Part shown: in pieces, positions 55,638 through 64,000 of the stretch
How positions within the stretch are numbered: the first letter of the stretch is position 1
Layout: the number at the start of each line of letters is the position of its first letter
Assembly: GCF_013408415.1 (NCBI RefSeq)
Contig: NZ_JACCAA010000001.1
Location: forward strand, 744,001 to 808,000
DNA: 64,000 nt
From: Nocardioides daedukensis
GTDB lineage: Bacteria; Actinomycetota; Actinomycetes; Propionibacteriales; Nocardioidaceae
Direction of reading: 5' to 3'
Position numbers and translations under genes: made by a program
Notes under the pieces: model-generated
Told to the model about the DNA's origin: nothing
Seen by the model: the letters and a program-made list of their open reading frames with translations, nothing else
Database searches by the model: none

Positions 55638-58115
55638 ATGGCTCGCCGTACGACGAAGAATCCCCCGCCCGAAGACTTCGAGGAGCACATCCTCGACATC
55701 GATGTCGGGGACGAGATGCGCTCGTCGTTCCTCGAGTACGCCTACTCGGTGATCTACTCCCGCGCCCTGCCCGACGCGCGTGACGGCCTCAAGCCGGTGC
55801 AGCGACGGATCCTCTACACGATGAACGACATGGGCCTGCGTCCCGACCGCGGACACGTCAAGAGCGCCCGCGTCGTCGGCGAGGTGATGGGCCGGTTGCA
55901 CCCGCACGGCGACTCGGCGATCTATGACGCCCTGGTCCGGATGGCCCAGCCCTGGTCGATGCGGGTGCCGTTCATCGACGGACACGGAAACTTCGGCTCG
56001 CCCGACGACTCCCCCGCCGCGATGCGATACACCGAGTGCCGGATGGCGCCGGCCGCAGTCGCGATGACCACCTCGATCGACGAGGACACCGTCGACTTCA
56101 AGCCCAACTACGACTCGCGCGAGCTGGAGCCCTCGGTGCTCCCGGCCGCGATCCCGAACCTGATCGTCAACGGCACCACGGGCATCGCGGTGGGCATGGC
56201 GACCAACATCGCGCCGCACAACCTGGTCGAGGTGGTGCAGGCACTGCGCCACCTGATCACGCACCCGAAGGCCAACCTCGACGACCTGATGCGCTTCATC
56301 CCGGGCCCGGACCTGCCGACCGGCGGCAAGATCGTCGGCCTGGACGGCATCCGCGACGCCTACGAGTCGGGTCGAGGGACGTTCAAGATGCGCGCCACCG
56401 TCCGCATCGAGAACATCACGCCCCGCAAGAAGGGGATCATCGTCACCGAGCTCCCCTACGGCGTGGGCACCGAGAAGATCATCGAGCGGATCAAGACCCT
56501 GGTCCAGACCAAGAAGCTCCAGGGCATCTCCGACATCAAGGACCTCACCGACCGGGAGAAGGGTCTGCACCTGGTCATCGAGGTCAAGAACGGGATCAAC
56601 CCCGACGCACTGCTCTCCCAGCTCTATCGGCAGACGCCGATGGAGGACTCGTTCGGGATCAACACCGTCGCGTTGGTCGAGGGCCAGCCCCGCACCCTCG
56701 GCCTCAAGGAGCTGCTCGAGGTCTTCCTGGGGCACCGCTTCGACGTGGTCCGCCGTCGCACCGTCTTCCGGCGTGGCAAGGCCGCCGACAGGCTCCACCT
56801 CGTCGACGGCCTGCTGATCGCGATCCTGGACATCGACGAGGTGATCCAGGTGATCCGGTCCTCCGACAACGCCGCGGCCGCCAAGGAACGCCTGATCGAC
56901 ATCTTCGACCTCTCGGAGATCCAGGCCGACTACATCCTCGACATGCCGCTGCGCCGGCTGACCAAGTTCAGCAAGATCGAGCTGGAGAAGGAGGCCGAGG
57001 AGCTGCGTCGCACCATCGAGGAGCTCGACGCGATCCTCGCGGACGAGAAGGTGCTCCGCAAGGTCGTCTCCGACGAGCTCGCCGAGGTCGCCAAGACCTA
57101 CGGCACCCCGCGGCGTACGGTCCTGCTCGAGGCTTCCGGTGTCGCCACCAAGATTGCCGACGTACCCCTCGAGGTGGCCGACGACCCGTGCCGCGTCTTC
57201 CTCTCCTCGACCGGGCTGCTGGCCCGCACCAGCGGTGACGACGAGCCAGGCGACGGTGGCGGACGCGCGAAACACGACGTGATCGTGTCCAGCATCCGCA
57301 GTACGGCGCGCGGCGAGATCGGCGTGCTGACCAACCGCGGCCGGGTGATCCGCGTCGGTGTCGTGGACCTGCCGACGTTGCCGCCGACCGCGAACCACCC
57401 GCACCTCAGCGGCGGGTTGCCGCTCAGCGAGTTCGTCTCGCTGGGAACCGGCGAGCGCGTCCTGACGCTCACCTCCCTGCCCACCGAGGGTCCGGGCCTG
57501 GCCCTGGGCACCCGCGACGGAGTCGTGAAGCGGGTCAACCCCGAGATCCTGGGTCGCGACGAGTGGGACGTGATCGGGCTCAAGGACGACGACGAGGTCG
57601 TCGGCGCCGTGGAGCTCAGCACGGGCGAGGAGGAGCTCTGCTTCATCACCAGTGACGGCCAGCTCCTGCACTTCGGCGCGGGGCAGGTCCGTCCCCAGGG
57701 CCGCACCGGCGGCGGAGTCGCCGGGATGCGGCTCACGCCGGGCCACCGGGTGGTGTCCTTCGGCGCCTTCGATCCCCGCGACGCCGTGGTCGTCACCGCG
57801 TCCGGGTCCTCCACCGCGCTGCCGGGCACGGAGGCCGGATCGGTCAAGGTGACCCCGTTCGACGAATATCCGACCAAGGGTCGCGCCACCGGCGGCGTGC
57901 GGTGTCACCGATTCCTCAAGGGCGAGGACGCCCTGGTCTTCGCCTGGGCCGGGCCCGGTCCCGCCCGTGCCGCCGCCGCCAGTGGTGCGCCGATCGACCT
58001 GCCCGCCGCGGACGGGCGTCGTGACGGTTCCGGGGTTCCGGCGGCACAGCCGATCGCGGCCTGTGCCTCACCTGTCGGATCCCCCGCCACCCCAGACACC
58101 GGTGTGGAAGGCTAG
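55638..58115 (+). CDS. parC: DNA topoisomerase IV subunit A
   Basis: 825 residues from ATG 55638 (AGGGGAG upstream). Catalytic Tyr in [10 protein letters not shown] (about 136), GyrA/ParC breakage-reunion domain to about 480, and a C-terminal beta-pinwheel. The GyrA box QRRGGKG is replaced by QGRTGGG, which favours ParC over GyrA. The quinolone-resistance region reads [17 protein letters not shown]. The last 40 residues are Pro/Ala-rich. The lipoprotein gene starts five bases after its stop. Confidence 0.9.
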   Translation: MARRTTKNPPPEDFEEHILDIDVGDEMRSSFLEYAYSVIYSRALPDARDGLKPVQRRILYTMNDMGLRPDRGHVKSARVVGEVMGRLHPHGDSAIYDALVRMAQPWSMRVPFIDGHGNFGSPDDSPAAMRYTECRMAPAAVAMTTSIDEDTVDFKPNYDSRELEPSVLPAAIPNLIVNGTTGIAVGMATNIAPHNLVEVVQALRHLITHPKANLDDLMRFIPGPDLPTGGKIVGLDGIRDAYESGRGTFKMRATVRIENITPRKKGIIVTELPYGVGTEKIIERIKTLVQTKKLQGISDIKDLTDREKGLHLVIEVKNGINPDALLSQLYRQTPMEDSFGINTVALVEGQPRTLGLKELLEVFLGHRFDVVRRRTVFRRGKAADRLHLVDGLLIAILDIDEVIQVIRSSDNAAAAKERLIDIFDLSEIQADYILDMPLRRLTKFSKIELEKEAEELRRTIEELDAILADEKVLRKVVSDELAEVAKTYGTPRRTVLLEASGVATKIADVPLEVADDPCRVFLSSTGLLARTSGDDEPGDGGGRAKHDVIVSSIRSTARGEIGVLTNRGRVIRVGVVDLPTLPPTANHPHLSGGLPLSEFVSLGTGERVLTLTSLPTEGPGLALGTRDGVVKRVNPEILGRDEWDVIGLKDDDEVVGAVELSTGEEELCFITSDGQLLHFGAGQVRPQGRTGGGVAGMRLTPGHRVVSFGAFDPRDAVVVTASGSSTALPGTEAGSVKVTPFDEYPTKGRATGGVRCHRFLKGEDALVFAWAGPGPARAAAASGAPIDLPAADGRRDGSGVPAAQPIAACASPVGSPATPDTGVEG

Positions 58116-58120
58116 GCGCC

Positions 58121-58834
58121 ATGTTCAAGACTCGATCCCTCTTCCTGCTCGTCGGGATGGTCCTTGCCCTCTTCCTCACCGCCTGCACCAGCGAGGGCGG
58201 TGGTGAGCCGATCAGCAAGGACAACACGCCTGAGGAAGCGATCCAGAAGGCCAAGCAGAAGCTCGACGAGACGTCCGGCCTCTCGGTCCGCCTGGAGTCC
58301 TCGGGCCTGCCCAGCGGGACGATGGGTGTGAACAGCGCCGACGGCATCGGGGTCCACCCGGCCGCCTTCAAGGGCACCGTCAACGCCGCCATCTCCGGCT
58401 TCACTGCCGATGTCGGCGTGATCGCCGTGGACGACAAGGTCTACCTGGCGATCGGCGGGTCCGACTACAGCGAAGAGGACCCCTCGCGCTACAACGCTCC
58501 GGATCCGGCCGTCCTGATGGCCACCGAGGGCGGCGCCTCCGACCTGCTGACCGAGGCCGAGGACCTCAAGGCCGGCAAGGAGGTCCGCGGCGGCGACAAC
58601 AACGATGAGGTGCTGACCGAGTACACCGGCACCCTGCCCGGCTCCTCGGTCAAGCGGATCATCCCGACGGCCAGCGGCGACACCTTCAAGGTCACCTACC
58701 TGATCACCAGTGATGCCGAGCTGCGCGAGGTGAAGATGGTCGGTCAGTTCTACCCGGACACCGAGGACATCACCTACACGATCACCTTCAAGGACTACGG
58801 CAAGTACACCGAGAAGGACGTCACCGCTCCATGA
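58121..58834 (+). CDS. LppX/LprAFG-family lipoprotein (LprG-like)
   Basis: 237 residues. Signal peptide of about 20 residues ending in the lipobox LTAC (Cys about 22), then an LppX_LprAFG lipid-binding beta sheet (TSGLSVRLES, AAFKGTVNAAISGFTADVGVIAVDDKVYLAIGG). It is anchored outside the membrane and carries a hydrophobic cargo. Its stop overlaps the MFS start in ATGA, as in the LprG/P55 pairs of mycobacteria. Confidence 0.9.
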   Translation: MFKTRSLFLLVGMVLALFLTACTSEGGGEPISKDNTPEEAIQKAKQKLDETSGLSVRLESSGLPSGTMGVNSADGIGVHPAAFKGTVNAAISGFTADVGVIAVDDKVYLAIGGSDYSEEDPSRYNAPDPAVLMATEGGASDLLTEAEDLKAGKEVRGGDNNDEVLTEYTGTLPGSSVKRIIPTASGDTFKVTYLITSDAELREVKMVGQFYPDTEDITYTITFKDYGKYTEKDVTAP

Positions 58835-60582
58835 CGCCGGGCCCGGGGACGGGTCGCAGCGCGACGCTGCTGCTGGTCTTCGCCTCGATCGCGGTGGCCT
58901 TCGCGGCCGCTGACACCTATGTCGTGGTGCTCGCCCTGCCGGACATGATGGCGACCTCGAAGATCCCGATCAACGAGCTCCAACGCGCTGCCCCGATCAT
59001 CTCCGGCTTCCTGCTCGGCTATGTGGCGATGCTGCCGTTGATGGGACGGATCGCCGACCTGCGCGGCCGCGTCCCGGTGCTGGTGATGGCGCTGGTGGTC
59101 TTCTCGATCGGCTCGTTGGTCACTGCGGTCGCCTATGACCTGCCCAGCATGGTCACCGGCCGGTTCCTGCAGGGTGTGGGCGGCGGTGGCTTGGTTCCGG
59201 CGACCTTGGCCCTGGTCGCCGACATCTATCCCGCCCAGAGGCGGGGCATCCCGCTGGGCATCGTCTCCGGCGTCCAGGAGCTCGGCAGCGTCCTGGGCCC
59301 GCTCTTCGGCGCGGTCGTCCTGGCCTTCGCCACCTGGCAGTTCATCTTCGTGATCAACCTGGTCGTGGGTCTGCTGCTCGCCCTGGCAATTCGCGCTGCC
59401 GCGGGCCGCGGCGCCATGGACTCACCCGAGGGGCCGGTCGCGCGGGGCTTTCCCGATCTTCTCGGCATCCTCGCCCTCCTGGTGGCACTCACCGCGGCGG
59501 CACTCGTGGTGGTCCGACCGGGTGCGCTGCTGCGCGACGTCACCTGGGGTCGGCTCTTCATCCCCTACCTGGGTGATGGCCGCTGGCTGACCCCGATCGG
59601 TGTGATCGCAATCGGGGCTGCCCTGGTGCTCCTTGCGCGCTGCCTGTTCGCGCGTAGGCCCCTGGTCGACCTGCGTGCCTGGTTCGGCCACCTGCGTGAG
59701 GCAGACCTGGTCGGCGCGGTCCTGTTGGCGATCGTGCTGGGCGGCATCATCCTGGCCTTTGCCACAGCAGACCCGGAGGTCCAGGTCTTCTCCGAGCAGG
59801 GCCCCTGGTTCCTGCTCGGCTCCGCCGTGGCCGCCGCCGCGTTCGTCGTCCACGTACGCCGTGCCGCGCACCCGCTGATCCCTCGCGGTGCCCTCACCCA
59901 GGTCCCTGCCTGGGGGTCGATGGTGGTCAGCTTCTTCATCGGCGCCGCCCTGATCGCTGCCCTGATCGACATCCCGATCTTTGCCCGCACCACGATCTAC
60001 CGCGACTCCCAGCTGGCCGCCGCGCTGGTGCTCGTCCGGTTCCTGATCGCGCTTCCGGTCGGCGCCGTACTGGGTGGCTACCTGATCCGGCGCTTCTCGG
60101 CCGGGGTGGTCACCGCAGTCGGCATGTTCGCGGCCGCCGGCGGGTTCGTGCTGATGGCGCAGTGGGACGAGGACACCCTGCGGCACTGGCCGGTGAACCT
60201 GACCCTGCTGCTCACCGGGTTCGGATTCGGCCTGGCCCTGGCGCCGGTCAACGCCGCGTTGCTGGCGAGCACCGAGGACTCCGTGCACGGCGTCGCCTCC
60301 GCCCTGGTCGTCGTGGCCCGGATGGTCGGCATGCTCGTGGGCATCTCCGCGCTGACCACGATCGGGCTGCGCCGGTTCTTCGACGCCAACGTCACCTGCC
60401 TCGAGGACCACACGAACCGCTACGGCTACTGCGGAACCCAGGCTGCGTTGGCCCAGGAGCATACCGTCTTCCTCGGTGCCGCCGTGTGTGCGGTGATGGC
60501 CGCGCTGCTCGCGTTGCTGCTCTTCCGTGGTGCGCGGACCAAGGGGATCCCGGCCGGCGAGCTGCTCCGCTCCGGAGGCTGA
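58831..60582 (+). CDS. MFS exporter of the P55/Rv1410 type
   Basis: 583 residues with about 14 membrane segments. Motif A GRIADLRGRVPVLVMAL (about 71-87) and motif C-like GIVSGVQELGSVLGPLFGA (about 148). In mycobacteria the P55 transporter and LprG lipoprotein move triacylglycerides to the outer envelope; the coupled order here supports the same pairing. Confidence 0.88.
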   Translation: MTPGPGTGRSATLLLVFASIAVAFAAADTYVVVLALPDMMATSKIPINELQRAAPIISGFLLGYVAMLPLMGRIADLRGRVPVLVMALVVFSIGSLVTAVAYDLPSMVTGRFLQGVGGGGLVPATLALVADIYPAQRRGIPLGIVSGVQELGSVLGPLFGAVVLAFATWQFIFVINLVVGLLLALAIRAAAGRGAMDSPEGPVARGFPDLLGILALLVALTAAALVVVRPGALLRDVTWGRLFIPYLGDGRWLTPIGVIAIGAALVLLARCLFARRPLVDLRAWFGHLREADLVGAVLLAIVLGGIILAFATADPEVQVFSEQGPWFLLGSAVAAAAFVVHVRRAAHPLIPRGALTQVPAWGSMVVSFFIGAALIAALIDIPIFARTTIYRDSQLAAALVLVRFLIALPVGAVLGGYLIRRFSAGVVTAVGMFAAAGGFVLMAQWDEDTLRHWPVNLTLLLTGFGFGLALAPVNAALLASTEDSVHGVASALVVVARMVGMLVGISALTTIGLRRFFDANVTCLEDHTNRYGYCGTQAALAQEHTVFLGAAVCAVMAALLALLLFRGARTKGIPAGELLRSGG

Positions 60583-60630
60583 GCGGCGTCTCACTTCGTG
60601 GCCGGTGTGCTCGGGTCTCCCGGCATCCGC

Positions 60631-60636
60631 TATTTT
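60631..60636 (+). promoter_or_regulatory. -10 element of a probable leaderless promoter
   Basis: TATTTT lies seven bases before the carbonic anhydrase GTG (60643), the spacing expected if transcription starts at the start codon. No ribosome-binding site is present. Confidence 0.45.
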
Positions 60637-60642
60637 CGCAAT

Positions 60643-61137
60643 GTGGGTGAATTCGACGATCTGATCTCTGCCAACAAGACGTTTGCCGATGACTTCGGCC
60701 TGGGTGGATTCGATGGTGTCGCGCATGCCGGCGTAGCCATCGTCACCTGCATGGACTCGCGGATCGATCCGCTGAGCATGCTCGGGCTCAAGGCTGGCGA
60801 CGCCAAGATCTTCCGCAACCCCGGTGGTCGCATCACCAATGCGGCCCTCGAGGCACTGGTGCTGGGCGTGCACCTGCTCAACGTGAACAGGATCCTGGTG
60901 ATCCCGCACACGAGGTGCGCGATGGCCTCCAGCAGCCAGAGCGAGCTGCGCGAGAAGGTCGGCGCCTCGGCCGGCCAGGATGCCTCCTGGCAGCACTTCC
61001 ACGTGGTCTCCGACCAGGTGGCGGCGCTCGCCGAGGACATCCGCGCCGTGACGTCCCACCCGTTGATCCCCGACAGCGTCAAGGTCGGCGGATTCATCTA
61101 TGACGTCGACACCGGGCTCCTGGACCAGAAGTTCTGA
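60643..61137 (+). CDS. Beta-carbonic anhydrase
   Basis: 164 residues from GTG 60643. Zinc ligands Cys in TCMDSR (about 36, with the CxDSR dyad) and HTRC (about 89-92). It interconverts CO2 and bicarbonate. Members with RNPGGR and VIPHTRCAM belong to the small type common in actinobacteria. An upstream in-frame start (60598) would add 15 residues; the leaderless promoter argues for 60643. Confidence 0.9.
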   Translation: MGEFDDLISANKTFADDFGLGGFDGVAHAGVAIVTCMDSRIDPLSMLGLKAGDAKIFRNPGGRITNAALEALVLGVHLLNVNRILVIPHTRCAMASSSQSELREKVGASAGQDASWQHFHVVSDQVAALAEDIRAVTSHPLIPDSVKVGGFIYDVDTGLLDQKF

Positions 61138-61163
61138 CCAGTCGGCAGATGCGCCGACAACGT

Positions 61164-61180
61164 TGACAGCAACGCTGTTA
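61164..61180. promoter_or_regulatory. Inverted repeat upstream of the GMC oxidoreductase
   Basis: TGACAGC-AAC-GCTGTTA is a 7-3-7 dyad with one mismatch, 55 bases before the start codon. It overlaps a TTGACA -35-like sequence and is a possible TetR-type operator. Confidence 0.4.
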
Positions 61181-61235
61181 CATTCCTCCTGACACAATCG
61201 CTGGACCGCAGTAGCGGCGACCACAGGAGGACCCC

Positions 61236-62894
61236 ATGTCCGGCCACGACTACGACGTACTCGTCATCGGATCTGGATTCGGCGGCAGTGCCAGCGCCTT
61301 GCGCCTGAGCGAGAAGGGCTACAAGGTCGGCGTTCTCGAGGCCGGCCGACGGTGGACCGACAAGGAGTTCGCAGGCTCCAACTGGAACCTGCGCAACTCG
61401 ATCTGGGCCCCGGCCTTCGGACTCACCGGCACGCAGCGGATCAACGTGATCGGCAAGGTCACCGTCTTCAGTGCGGCCGGCGTGGGTGGCGGCTCGCTGA
61501 TCTACGGCAACACGCTCTATGAGCCGCTGCCGGAGTTCTACGAGGACCCGGCCTGGGCACACATCACCGACTGGCGCTCCGAGCTGGCCCCGTTCTACGA
61601 CCAGGCCAAGCGCATGCTCGGCGTGAACCAGAACCCGCGCCTGGGTCGCGCCGACGACGTACTCCGCGAGGTGGCCGTGGACCTCGGCGTTCCGGAGACC
61701 TACCACCCGACCGACGTCGGTGTCTTCTTCAACGAGGGCCACGAGGGTCACGAGGTGGCCGATCCCTACTTCGGTGGTGCCGGCCCCGCCCGAGCGGGTT
61801 GCCAGCACTGCGCCCGGTGCATGACCGGGTGCCCGTTCAACGCCAAGAACACGACCGTGAAGAACTACCTGCACCTGGCCGAGGGCCTGGGCGCCAAGGT
61901 GCACGCGATGACCACGGTCACCGCCGTGCGGCCCGTCGCGGACGGGTACGCCGTCGACACGGTGCGCTCGGGCGCAGTCGTGCGCAAGCGCGAGCGGACC
62001 TTCACCGCCAAGCAGGTCGTCTTCGCGGCGGCTGCCCGTGGCACCCAGGACCTGCTGCACAAGATGAAGGACGAGGGCGTCCTGACCGAGCTCTCGCCCC
62101 GCCTGGGCGAGCTGACCCGCTCCAACTCGGAAGCGATCCTGACCGTCTCGAGCCGCGAGCACACCGACATGGCACAGGGCGTCGCGATCAGCTCCTCGAT
62201 CCACCCCGAGCCGACCACGCACGTCGAAGTGGTGAAGTACGGCTCCGGCCAGGATGCCCTCTTCCCGCTCTCCGTCCCGATGATCGACGGTGGACCGCTA
62301 CGGGCGCTCCGCTTCCTGCTCACCGTGCTGCGCCACCCGGTGGCGTTCCTGCGTTCGATGTGGCCCGTCGGAGGCGCCGACCGGAGCGTGATCCTGCTGG
62401 TGATGCAGTCCCTGGACAACTCGCTGACCTCCTTCCGCAAGGGCGGTCGGTTGACCACGAAGCAGGGCACCGGTGAGCCGAACCCGACCTGGATCCCGAT
62501 CGGGCACAAGGTGGCCCGCCTCTACGCCAGCAAGGTCAAGGGCGACGCCGGCGCCGTGGGGACCGACGTACTGAACATCCCGTCGACCGCTCACTACATC
62601 GGCGGCGCAGTGATCGGGGACTCCCCCGCCACCGGCGTCATCGACCCGTGGCAGCGGGTCTACGGTCACGACGGACTGCACGTGATCGACGGCTCGGCGG
62701 TGACCGCCAACCTCGGCGTGAACCCGTCGCTGACCATCACCGCTCAGGCTGAGCGAGCCCTGGCCTTCTGGCCGAACAAGGGCGAGCAGGACCCGCGCCC
62801 GCCGCTCGGCTCGACGTACGCCCGGGTCTCCCCCGTGGCGCCGCACAAGCCGGCCGTGCCGGCGACCGCTTCGGGAGCCCTGCGCGTCAGCTGA
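61236..62894 (+). CDS. GMC-family FAD oxidoreductase (cholesterol-oxidase-like)
   Basis: 552 residues; AGGAGGACCCC precedes the ATG. FAD site VLVIGSGFGGSASALRLSE at 9-27, GVGGGSLIYGNTL (about 88), a Cys-rich segment CQHCARCMTGCPFNAKN (about 189-205) not found in classical GMC alcohol oxidases, and a C-terminal VIDGSAVTANLGVNPSLTI with the conserved Asn-Pro. It resembles mycobacterial ChoD-type oxidoreductases. The substrate is a sterol or another hydrophobic alcohol by inference. Confidence 0.85.
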   Translation: MSGHDYDVLVIGSGFGGSASALRLSEKGYKVGVLEAGRRWTDKEFAGSNWNLRNSIWAPAFGLTGTQRINVIGKVTVFSAAGVGGGSLIYGNTLYEPLPEFYEDPAWAHITDWRSELAPFYDQAKRMLGVNQNPRLGRADDVLREVAVDLGVPETYHPTDVGVFFNEGHEGHEVADPYFGGAGPARAGCQHCARCMTGCPFNAKNTTVKNYLHLAEGLGAKVHAMTTVTAVRPVADGYAVDTVRSGAVVRKRERTFTAKQVVFAAAARGTQDLLHKMKDEGVLTELSPRLGELTRSNSEAILTVSSREHTDMAQGVAISSSIHPEPTTHVEVVKYGSGQDALFPLSVPMIDGGPLRALRFLLTVLRHPVAFLRSMWPVGGADRSVILLVMQSLDNSLTSFRKGGRLTTKQGTGEPNPTWIPIGHKVARLYASKVKGDAGAVGTDVLNIPSTAHYIGGAVIGDSPATGVIDPWQRVYGHDGLHVIDGSAVTANLGVNPSLTITAQAERALAFWPNKGEQDPRPPLGSTYARVSPVAPHKPAVPATASGALRVS

Positions 62895-62906
62895 TGGACG
62901 CGTCCG

Positions 62907-62944
62907 CGCCGCCACACACCTGCGATCCGCGGTGTGTGGCGGCG
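62907..62944. terminator. Bidirectional terminator between GMC oxidoreductase and parE
   Basis: 14-bp perfect stem (arms 62907-62920 and 62931-62944, ten-base loop) between two converging genes. Confidence 0.85.
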
Positions 62945-62963
62945 GCAGACCCAGCGCGCCGGT

Positions 62964-64000
62964 TCAGGCGTCGAGCGCCTCGACATCAACGTCGTAGGCA
63001 CCCTGAACGATGAACTCCTTGCGGGGTGCGACCTCTGAGCCCATCAGCAGCTCGAAGACCTTCACCGCCTCGTCGGCGTCGTCCACGGTGATCCGGCGCA
63101 GGGTGCGGTGCCGGGGGTCCATGGTGGTCTCGGCCAGCTGGTCCGCGTCCATCTCGCCCAGACCCTTGTAGCGCTGGACCGGGTCCTTCCAGGACACGTT
63201 CTTGCGCTTGAGCTCGGCCAGCTTCCGCTGCAGCTCGGCGTCGGAGTAGGTGTAGACGTATTTGTCCATGCCCTTCTTCGGCCGGGTCAGCTCGATGCGG
63301 TGCAACGGCGGCACTGCCGAATAGACGCGACCCTCCTTGATCAGGTCAGGCATGTACTTGAAGAAGAGCGTGGCCAGCAGGCAACGGATGTGCGCCCCGT
63401 CGGAGTCGGCGTCGGCCATGAAGATGATCCGGCCGTAGCGCGCCGCCTCGAGGTCGAACGTGCGTCCGGACCCGGCCCCGACCACCTGGATGATCGAGGC
63501 GCACTCGGTGTTCTTCAGCATGTCGGCCACGGAGGCCTTCTGCACGTTGAGGATCTTGCCCCGGATCGGCAGTAGGGCCTGGAACTCCGAGTCACGGGCC
63601 AGCTTGGCCGTGCCGAGCGCCGAGTCACCCTCGACGATGAACAGCTCGGTGCGCTCGTTGTCCGCGGAGCGGCAGTCGGCGAGCTTGGCCGGCAGCGCGG
63701 AGGACTCCAGTGCGTTCTTGCGACGCTGGGTCTCCTTGAGCTGGCGGGCCGAGATCCGGGTCTTGGCCGCCCCGGCGACCTTCTCCATGACCAGCTTGGC
63801 CTGCGCCTTCTCGACCCGCTTGGTGGAGGCGAGGAAGTTCTTCAGCTCACTCGCCACGACCTTGCGTACGACGGTGCGGGCGGCCGAGGTGCCGAGGATC
63901 TCCTTGGTCTGGCCCTCGAACTGGGGCTCGGCCAGGCGGACGGTGACCACGGCGGTCATGCCCTCGAGCACGTCGTCCTTGATCACGTCGGTGTCGTTGA
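62964..64000 (-). CDS. parE: DNA topoisomerase IV subunit B, 3' part (start beyond the window)
   Basis: About 345 C-terminal residues. TOPRIM domain with ELFIVEGDSALGTAKLARD and the metal Asp cluster DADSDGAHIR, then the ParE/GyrB tail YKGLGEMDADQLAETTMDP. The frame is open to the window edge, so the ATPase domain is not seen. No GyrB-type insert is seen and the gene converges on parC's neighbours, so I call it parE; gyrB is the alternative. Confidence 0.88.
   Translation of the reverse strand, partial: NDTDVIKDDVLEGMTAVVTVRLAEPQFEGQTKEILGTSAARTVVRKVVASELKNFLASTKRVEKAQAKLVMEKVAGAAKTRISARQLKETQRRKNALESSALPAKLADCRSADNERTELFIVEGDSALGTAKLARDSEFQALLPIRGKILNVQKASVADMLKNTECASIIQVVGAGSGRTFDLEAARYGRIIFMADADSDGAHIRCLLATLFFKYMPDLIKEGRVYSAVPPLHRIELTRPKKGMDKYVYTYSDAELQRKLAELKRKNVSWKDPVQRYKGLGEMDADQLAETTMDPRHRTLRRITVDDADEAVKVFELLMGSEVAPRKEFIVQGAYDVDVEALDA

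Noticed and set aside
55542..57908. A 788-codon minus-strand frame opposite parC
   Set aside because: Shadow of parC with Arg/His/Val-rich low-complexity translation.
55638..58115. Calling this gene gyrA
   Set aside because: The GyrA box is degenerate (QGRTGGG) and gyrA normally sits beside gyrB near the origin, whereas the partner here is a separate converging gene. ParC is the better choice, though not certain.
59422..61224. A 600-codon minus-strand frame opposite the MFS exporter and carbonic anhydrase
   Set aside because: Antisense shadow, Gln/His/Arg-rich, covering two well-supported genes.
1..64000. tRNA or rRNA genes and CRISPR arrays
   Set aside because: I saw no cloverleaf-like sequence with the T-arm consensus, no rRNA conserved segment and no regularly spaced repeat array. 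A covariance-model scan would be needed to exclude small RNAs.

Overview
The window is high-GC actinobacterial DNA, most like Nocardioides or a close relative in the Propionibacteriales. This is inferred from gene content and order: SepH, DUF3071/3093/3159/3710/4193/4235/5998 proteins, coproporphyrin-type ferrochelatase, an LprG/P55-like pair, many GTG starts and ATGA/GTGA overlaps. No database search was possible, so names rest on motifs and on recall of families.

Layout. (1) 1-8.9 kb is flexible chromosome: a Cys-rich copper-storage-type protein, an ECF42-type sigma factor with its DGPF/YCII partner, YjbQ, DUF4383, a scar where a truncated PAS gene is joined to a truncated prepilin peptidase, an arsenic locus (flavoprotein divergent from an ArsR-ArsN fusion, with palindromic operators between them), and a phospholipase D. 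(2) 9.1-32.8 kb looks like a genomic island of about 23.6 kb. It is bounded by 77-bp imperfect direct repeats that copy the 3' end of the TRAM-domain RNA methyltransferase gene at its right edge. It carries Hen1/Pnkp RNA repair, a Rad50-like ATPase (frameshifted) with a 58-residue partner, a very large ParB-like/RecD-helicase/PD-(D/E)XK protein, an orphan conjugation ATPase, a TetR-controlled membrane/GNAT cluster, a methyltransferase that has lost its stop, and a four-gene set with a eukaryotic-type protein kinase and a nuclease. No integrase, relaxase or origin was recognised in it. (3) 32.7-64 kb is ordinary core chromosome: TRAM methyltransferase, APC transporter and TrkA pair, dUTPase neighbourhood, inositol monophosphatase and ferrochelatase, SepH, a double SDR, thymidine kinase, an alkaline-phosphatase-fold enzyme, an acyl-CoA-synthetase-like acetyltransferase, topoisomerase IV (parC, and parE cut by the window end), an LprG/P55-like pair, carbonic anhydrase and a GMC oxidoreductase.

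How the genes may work together. The minus-strand block 21167 to 9989 (helicase-nuclease, 58-aa protein, ATPase, Hen1, Pnkp, an amber-interrupted gene) is tightly packed. It combines a nucleic-acid-sensing type ATPase, a nuclease/helicase and an RNA-repair cassette. I think this is the best candidate for an undescribed conflict or defence system here. The kinase-nuclease set at 29008-32525 is a second candidate. Several island genes are visibly decaying (frameshift, amber codon, lost stop, truncated ends), so present-day activity is uncertain.
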